From Dehalococcoidia bacterium (lineage in GTDB: Bacteria > Chloroflexota > Dehalococcoidia > Dehalococcoidales > Fen-1064): a DNA stretch of 45,018 nucleotides. Below the pieces are notes generated by a model. It did not search any database. It was not told the DNA's origin and saw only the letters and a program-made list of their open reading frames with translations. Every line of letters begins with the position of its first letter. Position 1 is the stretch's first letter. Shown here one piece after another: positions 7,705 to 15,851 of the stretch. The DNA is taken from assembly GCA_011171075.1 (NCBI GenBank), contig DUFD01000012.1, forward strand, positions 1 through 45,018. The letters are read 5' to 3'. The position numbers and the translations under genes were made by a program.

Positions 7705-8712
7705 CTAAGCACTGGTTTCCTTCATCAGATTCACGACAAACTTGATCAGCATGACAAGAGTTCCTATCCCGAGTCCGACAGCGACGCACACTAATACTAT
7801 CGTAATAATTATCGGAACGACGTCTGCCCAGGTGCTGGACGGTATGACGTCAAAATTGAAGGGGAATATGTCTAGTAAAGTGGCTATGGTGACGATTCCT
7901 ATCACATTTAAAATGATAAGGATGGTCTGCCGGAGCCAGTATCTATCATGAACAATAAGGATAACATGCCCTGCTATGGAAAGTGCGAGTGTTGTAATAA
8001 GTACTGGCAACCAGGTGAAATAGTCATCGGTTAAAATCGGCGTTTTTGTCCAGGTAGTGGCACCGTTAACTATCGCTGAATGATAATAAGCTATGTAATT
8101 GTGAAAGAATGAGAAGAAGATTAGTAAAGCAATACTCCAGGCAATAGCAAAGCTGGAGGCGGTTAATCTGAGAGCTCTCGATTCGGTGAAATAGTTGTCC
8201 ATACGGTGTGTGCTTATCTTCGCATCTCTAATCGCTGAAATAGGACTATCAGTTTGTATCGCTGGTGACTTGCTGCTTGGAATGTCCGCTGCTTTATCGC
8301 GTGTAGGCAAGATGCCTCCTGCAATATCGCCTGCTATCGGAACCTTGTATAGTTCTCCCTGGTAGGCTTTCACCATAAGCACGACCCAAAGGACAAAACC
8401 AAGTATGCCGATAACAGCACCGAAAAATCCACCGACATATGGTATCCACGTCAGCAGAGCACTGGCTATGGTGAGAGCACCAAACACCACAATCGATTGC
8501 ATGGCATGAAATCTGACAAAATGGTTCTTTTGTTCGATGACCACAAAGATGATACCCGTAATCCAGCCAGCAAGATAGCAGAGCAAACCGGCAACATTTG
8601 GCTTCAGGCCGGTTGTTGAGTCCGTTACAGTAGTCTCTTTTCGCTGTTCTGCCTCGATACGTTCTTTTTCCTCTTCATAGATTTTTATTCTTTCTTCCGG
8701 TGATAAATCCAT
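7705..8712 (-). CDS. Polytopic membrane protein with DUF4870-like N-terminal domain
   Basis: The 335-residue protein begins with a charged helix (residues 1-27, rich in Glu and Lys), then a region with about three membrane segments of the DUF4870/Tic20-like type, marked by GLLCYLAGWITGI and the conserved NHFVRFHAMQS stretch. A polar linker of about 50 residues follows (around 130-180). The C-terminal half holds about four more hydrophobic segments (near residues 185-210, 230-255, 265-290, 300-330). No catalytic motif is visible. The C-terminal half is not one I recognise. Function unknown; it ends 174 bases upstream of the RAM-domain gene on the same strand. Confidence 0.7.
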   Translation of the reverse strand: MDLSPEERIKIYEEEKERIEAEQRKETTVTDSTTGLKPNVAGLLCYLAGWITGIIFVVIEQKNHFVRFHAMQSIVVFGALTIASALLTWIPYVGGFFGAVIGILGFVLWVVLMVKAYQGELYKVPIAGDIAGGILPTRDKAADIPSSKSPAIQTDSPISAIRDAKISTHRMDNYFTESRALRLTASSFAIAWSIALLIFFSFFHNYIAYYHSAIVNGATTWTKTPILTDDYFTWLPVLITTLALSIAGHVILIVHDRYWLRQTILIILNVIGIVTIATLLDIFPFNFDVIPSSTWADVVPIIITIVLVCVAVGLGIGTLVMLIKFVVNLMKETSA

Positions 8713-9018
8713 GATATTCCCCCATTAGTATATAGAGTAACCTATTATATTGGCTGATAGATAAAAGGGTAGCACGTTTTAATTTAGCGTAACAAGTAGT
8801 TCAGTATCAGGAGTCCAAGCTGGTATGTAAAGAAAATTTAGGTGCCTGATGAAGATGTTGAGTGGGATGGGACTATCGTGTTGACAGTGGGTGGTCGACT
8901 CGGCCTATAATATGCAATCCGCAGGATTTCGCCCGAGTCCGTAGATGGTGTTGAATCCGGGGGGCGTGCGTTTCCCCCGGTCTGTCATTTGCGGGCTGTG
9001 GGTGCAGGGAGGGATATC
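8713..9018 (+). promoter_or_regulatory. Intergenic region with promoter and GC-rich leader hairpin
   Basis: This 306-base gap separates divergent genes. On plus, a perfect TTGACA (8881-8886) and a perfect TATAAT (8906-8911) are spaced by 19 bases, longer than the ideal 17. The leader to the TTG start at 9019 is about 100 bases and contains a stem CCGGGGG/CCCCCGG at 8957-8980. No T-run follows the stem, so it is not an obvious terminator. No reading frame is convincing in the gap. Confidence 0.45.
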
Positions 9019-10176
9019 TTGGATTATGGTCTAAGTGAAGAACAGATCACACTGAGAGACCTGGCGAGAAGGATTGCCGAAGAGAGGATACTGCCGGTAC
9101 GGGCTGAACTTGATGAGACCGAGGAGTTCCCCTGGGCGATAATGAAGGACCTCGCCGACAGTGATATGTTTCGTGTTTTTGTACCGGAGGAGTATGACGG
9201 TCTTGGTGGCGGCACCCTCGACCTGTGCCTCGTCGTGGAGGAGTTGAGTCGTGCCTGTAGCGGGGTAGCGGTGTGCTATGCCGCCAGCGCCCTCGGGGCC
9301 TCAGCTATCCTGCAGTTTGGCAGTGAGGAGCAGAAGCAGAAATACCTGCCGGACATTGCCGACGGCAAGCGGCTTACGGCCTTTGGCCTGACGGAGCCGA
9401 CCGCCGGTAGCGATGCCGCCGGCATCAGGACTACTGCGGAGAAGGTGTCCGGTGGGTACGTGCTCAATGGCACCAAGCAGTTCATCACCAATGGCGGTGA
9501 GGCTGAGATATATACCATCATCGCTCTTACCGACAAGTCAAAGGGCGCTCGCGGCGCCAGTGCCTTTATCGTTGAGAAAGATACGCCCGGTTTTACCTTC
9601 GGCAAGAAGGAGAAGAAAATGGGCATCCGCACTTCCGCCACCAGAGAGCTGATTTTCCGCGACTGTCTCGTCCCTGAAGAGAACCTGATTGGCAGGGAGG
9701 GGATGGGTTTCGTAATGACGATGCGGGTATTGGACAAGTCGCGTCCCGGCATCGGTGCTCAGGCGGTTGGGATTGCCCAGGGGGCCCTTGAGGCGGCGGT
9801 GGACTACACCTCGCAGCGTATCCAGTTCGGCCACCCAATCATTTCTTTACCGGTGGTGCAGGACAAGCTGGCAGATATGGCTACCCAGGTGGAAGCTGCT
9901 CGACTGCTCGTTTACGGGGTCGCCCGGACGATTGACAGTGGTGCTAAGGACATCACCGAAGAGGCCTCGATGGCCAAGGTCTTTGCCTCGGACGTTGCCA
10001 TGAAGGTTACGGTTGATGCCGTGCAGGTCTGTGGCGGTGCCGGTTACATGCGTGACTATCCGCTGGAAAAGATGATGCGCGATGCCAAGATTACCCAGAT
10101 ATACGAGGGCTCCAATGAGGTACTGCGCAATACTATCGCCGTCGGTCTGCGAAAACGCAAGGCGAGGCGGGTATAA
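9019..10176 (+). CDS. Acyl-CoA dehydrogenase, canonical short/medium-chain type
   Basis: This 385-residue protein is a standard acyl-CoA dehydrogenase. Recognisable stretches are VPEEYDGLGGG, LTEPTAGSDAAGIRT, NGTKQFITNGG, the RIQFGHPI motif, the VQVCGGAGYMRDYPLEK signature and the catalytic TQIYEGSNEV, in which the Glu of YEG is the proton-abstracting base. It therefore differs from the two ACADs in the 2-7 kb operon, which lack that residue. The start is taken as TTG at 9019 (GGGAGGGA just upstream at 9008); the frame is open further upstream but without similarity to the family. It stands alone behind its own promoter and 0.9 kb ahead of the Fd-EtfAB genes, its likely electron acceptor. Confidence 0.93.
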   Translation: MDYGLSEEQITLRDLARRIAEERILPVRAELDETEEFPWAIMKDLADSDMFRVFVPEEYDGLGGGTLDLCLVVEELSRACSGVAVCYAASALGASAILQFGSEEQKQKYLPDIADGKRLTAFGLTEPTAGSDAAGIRTTAEKVSGGYVLNGTKQFITNGGEAEIYTIIALTDKSKGARGASAFIVEKDTPGFTFGKKEKKMGIRTSATRELIFRDCLVPEENLIGREGMGFVMTMRVLDKSRPGIGAQAVGIAQGALEAAVDYTSQRIQFGHPIISLPVVQDKLADMATQVEAARLLVYGVARTIDSGAKDITEEASMAKVFASDVAMKVTVDAVQVCGGAGYMRDYPLEKMMRDAKITQIYEGSNEVLRNTIAVGLRKRKARRV

Positions 10177-10251
10177 ATAATCTGTCAGATGGTGAAATCA
10201 GAAGCATTCATAGGCCAAAGAGTTCATATAGAGGTAGACAGGCCGCTTAGT

Positions 10252-10455
10252 TCAAGTCCCGCCGCTATCGCTAGGCTGTTCTATTCCGCATTTTTCACAG
10301 AATTCTTTAAGAATAAGCGATGGTGGTTTCTGCATATCTAATCTTTCTCTGTAGTAGTAATCACCAGCTACAATCATTTGCCCACACACAAAACAAGTAT
10401 GCTCAATGCGTGCTTTAGTTCTTACACGATATTTAGCTTGTTCATATTTTGTCAT
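10252..10455 (-). CDS. Small zinc-finger-like protein, unknown function
   Basis: The 67-residue protein carries two CxxC knuckles, C21-x-x-C24 (TCFVCGQ) and C53-x-x-C56 (FCEKCGI), 28 residues apart, as expected for a single treble-clef or zinc-ribbon site. The region between holds GDYYYRERLD. The N-terminus is basic (residues 1-18). I do not recognise a named family. It starts one base after the stop of the 10457-10891 gene and must be co-translated with it, so the two are likely to work together. Confidence 0.6.
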   Translation of the reverse strand: MTKYEQAKYRVRTKARIEHTCFVCGQMIVAGDYYYRERLDMQKPPSLILKEFCEKCGIEQPSDSGGT

Positions 10456-10456
10456 A

Positions 10457-10891
10457 TTAACTCATTCGTCTGTATCCGGGGATGGAAGAAATCCCTTTAT
10501 GTATATTTAATTTTTGTCCAATGTCTAGATACGGGCAATTATTGTATTCTTGTTCAGTTTGAAATATCATGTACCCATGGGCGTCAAATAAAGCTCCTGG
10601 GAAATCACGCAAATTTTCAAAGAATGTCCCGTCCTTGTGATATAAGGCATGCCTAGCATGAACCTCCCACAGGTCATTCAGTAATTTACCAGTCAACCGC
10701 CTTCCACTTGTTCTGATGGCTGTTATCATCTTGTCTTCCCCCTTCTTTTCTTTCCTAGTTTCGATAACAGCACGCTTATTCGTGTCTAACCCAGCCAGCC
10801 TTCGGAGCACTGAATTAGGCGTATCCTTAAACGGTACTGCCTGTGACTTAAGCCAGGAATATACGTCTTCATCAATCCTGATAGTAGGCAT
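10457..10891 (-). CDS. Ribbon-helix-helix-like N-terminus fused to an unknown C-terminal domain
   Basis: The 144-residue product has two parts. Residues 1-34 (MPTIRIDEDVYSWL, then DTPNSVLRRLAG) match the SeqA-N/ribbon-helix-helix pattern of small DNA-binding dimerising domains. After a basic linker (38-54), residues 58-143 form a compact domain with GRRLTGKLLNDLW, FPGALFDAHGYMIF, a single Cys at 119 and the ending GISSIPGYRRM. I do not know the family of this second part. Expression is driven by a consensus promoter with palindromes over the -10 box, so self-repression is likely. Start ATG at 10891 with AGGAAG upstream. The unit is lower in GC by eye than its neighbours, a hint of transfer. 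A toxin-antitoxin or modification-sensing role is possible but unproven. Confidence 0.7.
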   Translation of the reverse strand: MPTIRIDEDVYSWLKSQAVPFKDTPNSVLRRLAGLDTNKRAVIETRKEKKGEDKMITAIRTSGRRLTGKLLNDLWEVHARHALYHKDGTFFENLRDFPGALFDAHGYMIFQTEQEYNNCPYLDIGQKLNIHKGISSIPGYRRMS

Positions 10892-10906
10892 CTTAAACTT
10901 CCTGTG

Positions 10907-10950
10907 ATACTGTTACAGTATATTTTATACTGTACAGAGGAATTTGTCAA
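10907..10950 (-). promoter_or_regulatory. Promoter with paired palindromic operator-like sites
   Basis: On the minus strand TTGACA (10945-10950), a 17-base spacer and TAAAAT (10922-10927) form a strong promoter. A perfect palindrome ATACTGT-T-ACAGTAT lies at 10907-10921 and a related CTGTACAG palindrome at 10930-10937. Their centres are about 19.5 bases apart (two helical turns) and they flank or cover the -10 box. This is what a repressor operator would look like. Confidence 0.6.
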
Positions 10951-11082
10951 GATGGCAGCCAAAATCTGTACCACGTCCCTATTGACCCTCTTTTATTTTT
11001 CTTTATCGTCTAGCAACTCAAACAAAAAGAGGTCAGGTTAAATATTATGCGGAGCGATTCCATCTGTCAGGTAAAAATATAG

Positions 11083-11088
11083 TATAAT
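11083..11088 (+). promoter_or_regulatory. -10 box for the etf operon
   Basis: A perfect TATAAT lies 14 bases before the etfB ATG. No good -35 hexamer is present at the right distance. The predicted start at about 11095 would leave a leader of fewer than ten bases without a Shine-Dalgarno site, so near-leaderless translation is inferred. Confidence 0.4.
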
Positions 11089-11102
11089 GGGGCATCCGTG
11101 AA

Positions 11103-11888
11103 ATGAACATTATAGTCTGTCTCAAGCAGGTGCCGGGCACCACCGACGTTAAGATTGACCCCGAGACCAATACCCTCAGGCGTGAAGGGATTGAGAACGT
11201 GGTCAACCCCTTCGATACCTATGCCCTTGAGGAGGGCGTTCGCCTCAGGGAGCGGTTCGGCGGTAGGGTCACGGTAATCAGCATGGGCCCGCCGCAGGCG
11301 GAGGATATGCTCCGGGAAGCCGTCAGTTGCGGTGCCGACGAGGCTATCCTAATCAGCGACCGTGCCTTTGCTGGCAGCGATACCCTGGCTACCTCGTATA
11401 CGCTATCCTGTGCGGTCAATAAGATAGGTGATTACGACCTTGTAATCTGCGGTCGGCAGACCATCGACGGTGATACCGGGCAGGTGGGGCCGGAGTTGTC
11501 CGAGGTGTTGGGGCTGCCATTTGTTGCTTATGTTAGTAAGATAACGGAAGTGGCCGACGGCAAGATGGTGCTTGAGCGGATGGTTGAGGACGGGCACGAA
11601 GTCATCGAGACGCCCCTGCCGGCGGTAATTACCGTGGTCAAGGAGATAAACGTCCCCCGTCTGCCGTCGTTGCGGGGAATTACAAAGGCGAAGAGGGCGG
11701 AGATACCGGTCTGGACGGCAGCGGATTTGGGGGTTGACGAGGGAAGGGTCGGTCTGACTGGCTCGGCGACCTGGGTGGTCGAGATATTCTTTCCCAAGCG
11801 TGTCCATCAGGGCGAGATGCTCGAGGGAGACCCGGACAGCCAGGTGGATACCCTGATTGAGAAACTAAGAGAGCTGAAGATAGCCTAG
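11103..11888 (+). CDS. etfB: Electron transfer flavoprotein beta subunit
   Basis: EtfB forms a heterodimer with EtfA and carries electrons between acyl-CoA dehydrogenases and other partners. The 261-residue product begins with IVCLKQVPGTTDVKIDPETNTLRR, typical of this family, has the CGRQTIDGDTGQVGPELSEVLGLP nucleotide-binding region at about 116-140, and the PRLPSLRGITKAKR stretch near residue 197. A long form with an ordered N-terminal nucleotide region is compatible with bifurcating EtfB proteins, but the group cannot be settled by eye. It is the first gene of the etf operon, 18 bases before etfA. Confidence 0.93.
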   Translation: MNIIVCLKQVPGTTDVKIDPETNTLRREGIENVVNPFDTYALEEGVRLRERFGGRVTVISMGPPQAEDMLREAVSCGADEAILISDRAFAGSDTLATSYTLSCAVNKIGDYDLVICGRQTIDGDTGQVGPELSEVLGLPFVAYVSKITEVADGKMVLERMVEDGHEVIETPLPAVITVVKEINVPRLPSLRGITKAKRAEIPVWTAADLGVDEGRVGLTGSATWVVEIFFPKRVHQGEMLEGDPDSQVDTLIEKLRELKIA

Positions 11889-11906
11889 GGATGAGGTTGA
11901 GGTGAG

Positions 11907-13091
11907 GTGAGTATCAGGATTGAAATCGAGCAATGCACCGGGTGCGGTAGCTGTGTTGATGTCTGCCCGTTCGGCATTATCGAGATAGTCGATGATATCG
12001 CTCAAATCGGGGAGGGCTGCAACCTGTGCGGGGCTTGTCGTGATGCCTGTACGTTTGAAGCAATAATCATTGAGGTGCCGGTTGAAGCAGCACCGGCGGA
12101 TGATGCGTACCGCGGGGTCTGGGTTTATGCCGAGCAGCAGGACGGCCAGCTTAAGGGGGTTAGCTACGAGCTTTTATCAAAAGGACGGGAGCTGGCCGAT
12201 ACCCTTGGTACAGAGCTGTGTGCGGTCTGCTTCGGCCATAACGTCGCCGACGTCAGTCGTCTGGCTGCCTACGGGGCAGACCGGGTCTTTTTAATTGATG
12301 ACCCTGCCCTGGCGAAACAGCAGGAGGATATCTACGCTGCCGAGCTAGTCAGGCTTATCCGTGAGAATAAGCCGGAGATAGTCCTTGCCGGGGCGACGTC
12401 CTTCGGGAGGGCCTTCTTCCCCCGTGTGGCCGCCGTCCTCAAGACGGGCCTTACTGCCGACTGCACCGGACTGGAGATTGACCCGGAGACAGGGCTGCTA
12501 CGGCAGACACGGCCTACCTTCGGGGGGAACATCATGGCGACCATCCTCTGCCGGACGAGACGGCCCCAGATGTCTACCGTCCGTCCCCGTGTCTTCAAGC
12601 GAAACACTCCTGATAAGACCAGGCAGGGGGAGATTATTAAAGTGGACTTTGATAAAGAGCGCGTCACGGCGCGTACCAGGCTGCTTGACTTCGTCAGGGA
12701 CCTGACGGAGAGGGTAAAGCTGGAGGACGCCGATATCATTGTCTCCGGCGGGCGGGGACTGGGCAAGCCGGAGAACTTCGATGTTATCCGCGCACTGGCG
12801 AATGCCCTTGGTGCAGCGGTGGGCTCGTCACGCCCGCCGGTGGACGAGGGCTGGATTCCGTACGCCCACCAGGTGGGGCAGACGGGCAAGACGGTCTGCC
12901 CGAAGCTCTATATTGCCTGCGGTATATCCGGGGCGGTGCAGCACCTCGCCGGAATGCAGACCGCCGACATCATCGTGGCGATAAATAACGACCCCAATGC
13001 CCCTATCTTTGAGGTAGCCACCTACGGCCTGGTAGGCGACCTCTTCAAGATAGTGCCACTGCTGACTGAAAGATTAAAAGGAGGTCAGTAA
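11907..13091 (+). CDS. etfA: Electron transfer flavoprotein alpha subunit with N-terminal 2x[4Fe-4S] ferredoxin domain
   Basis: The 394-residue protein fuses a bacterial ferredoxin domain to EtfA. Residues 10-20 (CTGCGSCVDVC) and 38-48 (CNLCGACRDAC) supply eight cysteines for two [4Fe-4S] clusters. An acidic/alanine linker around residue 60 leads into the EtfA N-terminal domain, and the FAD-binding C-terminal domain shows GGRGLG, VGSSRPPVD, HQVGQTGKTVCPKLYIACGISG cut into its usual order, and INNDPNAPIF. Such ferredoxin-EtfA fusions occur in anaerobes such as Acetobacterium-type caffeyl-CoA systems. The start is GTG at 11907; a GAGGTGAGGTGA tract precedes it. The fusion suggests direct electron exchange with the iron-sulfur pool, possibly with the Hdr complex encoded downstream in the window. 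Confidence 0.93.
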   Translation: MSIRIEIEQCTGCGSCVDVCPFGIIEIVDDIAQIGEGCNLCGACRDACTFEAIIIEVPVEAAPADDAYRGVWVYAEQQDGQLKGVSYELLSKGRELADTLGTELCAVCFGHNVADVSRLAAYGADRVFLIDDPALAKQQEDIYAAELVRLIRENKPEIVLAGATSFGRAFFPRVAAVLKTGLTADCTGLEIDPETGLLRQTRPTFGGNIMATILCRTRRPQMSTVRPRVFKRNTPDKTRQGEIIKVDFDKERVTARTRLLDFVRDLTERVKLEDADIIVSGGRGLGKPENFDVIRALANALGAAVGSSRPPVDEGWIPYAHQVGQTGKTVCPKLYIACGISGAVQHLAGMQTADIIVAINNDPNAPIFEVATYGLVGDLFKIVPLLTERLKGGQ

Positions 13092-13092
13092 A

Positions 13093-13581
13093 ATGACAGA
13101 CAAACTCCCCGAACAATCAGAGACAGGTTGCTGTCCACGATTTGACCCGGAGCCCTGGGATAATAAGACAGTCTCCTTTGAGGGCAAGCTGTTTCTCAAA
13201 GACCGTGTCAGGAGCTTTCTTCATATCCCGCTCAACATGGGCAAAGTAATGACTAAAAACATGGCCAGGATTGAGGCAGCGGACGCCCTTGCCCCTGAGC
13301 AGATAACACTTTCGGATGAGAAATCCCTCTGGGGTTCCGATATCTATATTGCCGTTAGCAAAGAAGTACCGGGAGCAGAGATGACAAGGTTCCCGGGGAC
13401 ATTTCTGTCCAAGGTCTTTGAAGGACCGTACTCGAAGATAGGCAAGTGGGTCAAAGAAATGAAGGCCTATGTTGAATCGGAAGGCAAAGAGTTCAAGGAC
13501 CTGTATTTCTTCTATACCACCTGCCCGAACTGTGCCAAGGTGTACGGCAAGAACTATGTCGTGCTGCTGGCCGCGGTTTAA
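13093..13581 (+). CDS. Small conserved protein often annotated as hydrolase (GyrI-like fold possible), function unknown
   Basis: The 162-residue protein starts one base after the etfA stop, with AAAGGAGGT overlapping the end of etfA, so it belongs to the etf operon. It has a CCPRFDPEPWD motif at about residues 13-23, a KDRVRSFLHIPLNMG stretch, and a C-terminal CPNCAKVYGKNYVVLLA containing a CxxC pair. Two cysteine pairs suggest metal binding or redox sensitivity. The arrangement reminds me of proteins in the GyrI-like small-molecule-binding superfamily that carry an uninformative hydrolase label. No catalytic triad can be pointed to. Its conservation next to etfBA is a checkable clue. Confidence 0.75.
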   Translation: MTDKLPEQSETGCCPRFDPEPWDNKTVSFEGKLFLKDRVRSFLHIPLNMGKVMTKNMARIEAADALAPEQITLSDEKSLWGSDIYIAVSKEVPGAEMTRFPGTFLSKVFEGPYSKIGKWVKEMKAYVESEGKEFKDLYFFYTTCPNCAKVYGKNYVVLLAAV

Positions 13582-13612
13582 GTAACCTTACCGGTCTCCT
13601 GGAATTTGTTGA

Positions 13613-14389
13613 ATGATGACGCCATCAATGTCTATTTACTCAGACTATGACCCGTTTGCCCGCGTCTATAACAAGCACTGGGGCGACGACTTCACCACGC
13701 GTGTCTTCCCCATCCTGGAGCAACTGGTGCTGCGACAGCTTCCCAGCGGGGCCAGTATCCTCGACCTCTGCTGCGGTACTGGGCAGATGGCCAGAACCCT
13801 GACCGCCCTCGGCTACCGGGTCACCGGGCTGGACGGCTCGGCGGAGATGCTCCGCTTTGCCCGCGAGAATGCCCCCGATGCCGAGTTCATCCACGCCGAT
13901 GCTCGCTCTTTTGAGATACCGCAGACCTTTGATGCCGTCATCAGCCTTTTTGATAGCCTTAACCATGTCATGACTCTGGAAGAGCTGACCACAGTCTTTC
14001 GCAATGTATGTGCTGTTCTGCGTGACAACGGGCCGTTCTTCTTCGACCTTAACATGGAGGCGGGGTACGGACTGACCTGGAACGATAGCTTCAGTATCGT
14101 TGAGGACGACCAGCTGTGTATTGTCCGCACCAGCTACATTCCTGAAGAAAAGACAGCCCGCTTCGACGCTACCGTCATGCACCTGGAGGATGGCTGGCAG
14201 CGGACAGATTTTGCCCTCCTTCAGAAGTGCTACCCGGCGCCAGATGTGATTGCTGCCCTGGGAACGGCCGGTTTGGGCGTGGTTGAGAGCTACTGTCTCG
14301 ACCACCGTGAAGGACTTGTCAGGCTGACCGAAGACGCTGACCGGGCTTTCTTCCTCTGCCGGAAGTCGGCGGTGGACTCAAGCGAATAG
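13613..14389 (+). CDS. Class I SAM-dependent methyltransferase
   Basis: The 258-residue product shows the Rossmann methyltransferase core. Motif I is ILDLCCGTGQMA (about residues 48-59), followed by VTGLDGSAEMLRFAREN (the acidic residue binding the SAM ribose), FIHADARSF, and FDAVISLFDSLNHV as motif IV. A C-terminal beta domain with FFFDLNMEAGYG and LGVVESYCLDHREG follows. The N-terminal YSDYDPFARVYNKHWG is seen in many UbiE/Methyltransf_25-like proteins. Starts at 13613, 13616 and 13628 are all possible; none has a strong ribosome-binding site. Substrate unknown. It follows the etf operon by 31 bases on the same strand. Confidence 0.85.
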   Translation: MMTPSMSIYSDYDPFARVYNKHWGDDFTTRVFPILEQLVLRQLPSGASILDLCCGTGQMARTLTALGYRVTGLDGSAEMLRFARENAPDAEFIHADARSFEIPQTFDAVISLFDSLNHVMTLEELTTVFRNVCAVLRDNGPFFFDLNMEAGYGLTWNDSFSIVEDDQLCIVRTSYIPEEKTARFDATVMHLEDGWQRTDFALLQKCYPAPDVIAALGTAGLGVVESYCLDHREGLVRLTEDADRAFFLCRKSAVDSSE

Positions 14390-14434
14390 ATAATTTGTCC
14401 TCCGCGTTTCATCGGAGTAAAATATCTAAAAAGA

Positions 14435-14456
14435 AGGGCATCAGTAGTGATGCCCT
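14435..14456. terminator. Hairpin between methyltransferase and MFS genes
   Basis: A perfect nine-base stem AGGGCATCA/TGATGCCCT encloses a GTAG loop. On plus no T-run follows; on minus it is followed by TTCTTTTTAG. It could end transcription of the etf-methyltransferase run, or act in either direction weakly. Confidence 0.45.
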
Positions 14457-14505
14457 AAGTTGCTTATAATTCCCCCTTCAAGGTTGCGGATAGCGAAGGT
14501 ATTTG

Positions 14506-15840
14506 ATGAGAAGGAAGCCGGGAGAATTCCCTGACTCAGATTATGATGATGTCGGCTCTGATTATGATATCAGCCCGGCGCTGTCGGGCGGCATAAGGGG
14601 CCGGTTTTCCCAGTTGGTAAACCTGAGGACCTTCGAGTCCCTCAGGAATCCAGCTTTTCGTCTGTACTGGAGTGCGTCACTCTGCCAGATGACGTCAATG
14701 AATATGCAGATAATGGCGCGCTCCCTCCTCATCTACCGGCTGACCGGTTCAACGACTGTCCTTGGTATAATGTCACTGTTTCACGCCATACCGATGCTCT
14801 TTCTCTCGTTGTTCGGAGGGGTTATTGCTGACCGTGTTCAGAAGAAATACGCCATAATGGTGGGTCAAGCCGCATCAGCGGTGGTGTCTCTGGCCGTGGC
14901 TCTAACCCTGATGAGCGGCTACCTGAGCGAAACGAACGAGGGGTCGTGGTGGGTACTGGCAATAGCCTCCCTCTTTCAGGGGATTGTTATGGGGCTGATG
15001 ATGCCATCACGCCAGGCGATGGTCCCCGAGCTTGTTGGCGAGGAGCAACTACTCAATGCCCTTTCTTTGAACAACGTCGGTATGAGCAGTATGCGCTTTA
15101 TATCGCCGGCGGTGGCCGGTTTCCTCATCGAAGCCTTTGACTTTGAGGCTGTGTATTTCACAATGACGGGTATGTATCTCCTGGCGGTTCTGCTGGTAAG
15201 CTTCCTGCCACGGACCGGTACGACAACCCTGCGCGGTAGTGGCGCCCTGAATGATATTAGAGAGGGCATTAAGTATCTCCGTCACCAGACTACTATCATC
15301 TTCATCCTGCTTCTGACCCTCTTCGCCGTGTTATTGTCCATGCCTTACATGATGCTAATGCCTGTATTTACCGACGATATCCTTAAGGTCGGCGCTGATG
15401 GGTATGGGATACTGATGAGCGTCTCCGGGATTGGCTCTATCGTTGGCTCAATAGCCTTAGCGTCTCTACCCAATAGAAAACGTGGCTTGCTACTGCTGCT
15501 TAGTAGTCTCACTATCGGTATATCCCTGACGGCCTTCGCCTTTTCCACTTCCTGGCCACTATCACTGGGATTGATTGTGTTTGTTGGTCTGGGTACGACA
15601 GGGCGGATGACGCTGGGGAATACTCTCATCCAGTATTACGTTGACCCTGAGTACCGCGGGCGGGTAATGAGTGTCTACATGATGGAGTTTGGCCTGACAA
15701 GCTTCGGCACTGTTATTGCTGGTGTACTGGCTGATACTGCCATAGGTGTCCAGTGGACGGTCGGCGGATTTTCCATGGTACTCATAGTAATTTCGCTGGC
15801 AGCACTGGTCTTCGCTGGCCGCCTCCGCCGGCTGGACTAG
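14506..15840 (+). CDS. MFS transporter (drug-efflux type)
   Basis: The 444-residue protein is a major facilitator with about 12 membrane segments. After a 45-residue hydrophilic N-terminus comes FESLRNPAFRLYWSASL, typical of the MFS_3/EntS-like exporters, then a loop between helices 2 and 3 with GGVIADRVQKK, the MFS signature. A stretch PSRQAMVPELVGEEQLLNALSL, cut here by eye at helix 4-5, is also typical of this subfamily. ATG at 14506 is preferred over TTG at 14503; GAAGGT lies upstream. A TATAAT at 14465-14470 suggests its own promoter. Substrate cannot be inferred. It converges on the hot-dog gene pair with 11 bases between. Confidence 0.88.
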   Translation: MRRKPGEFPDSDYDDVGSDYDISPALSGGIRGRFSQLVNLRTFESLRNPAFRLYWSASLCQMTSMNMQIMARSLLIYRLTGSTTVLGIMSLFHAIPMLFLSLFGGVIADRVQKKYAIMVGQAASAVVSLAVALTLMSGYLSETNEGSWWVLAIASLFQGIVMGLMMPSRQAMVPELVGEEQLLNALSLNNVGMSSMRFISPAVAGFLIEAFDFEAVYFTMTGMYLLAVLLVSFLPRTGTTTLRGSGALNDIREGIKYLRHQTTIIFILLLTLFAVLLSMPYMMLMPVFTDDILKVGADGYGILMSVSGIGSIVGSIALASLPNRKRGLLLLLSSLTIGISLTAFAFSTSWPLSLGLIVFVGLGTTGRMTLGNTLIQYYVDPEYRGRVMSVYMMEFGLTSFGTVIAGVLADTAIGVQWTVGGFSMVLIVISLAALVFAGRLRRLD

Positions 15841-15851
15841 GGTTGTACTGG

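Noticed and set aside
10978-11060. Possible transposon end (words like GTCCCTATTGACCC and GAGGTCAGGTTAAATATT).
   Set aside because: The words remind me of flanks of REP-type transposase genes, but there is no second copy, inverted repeat or transposase in the window.
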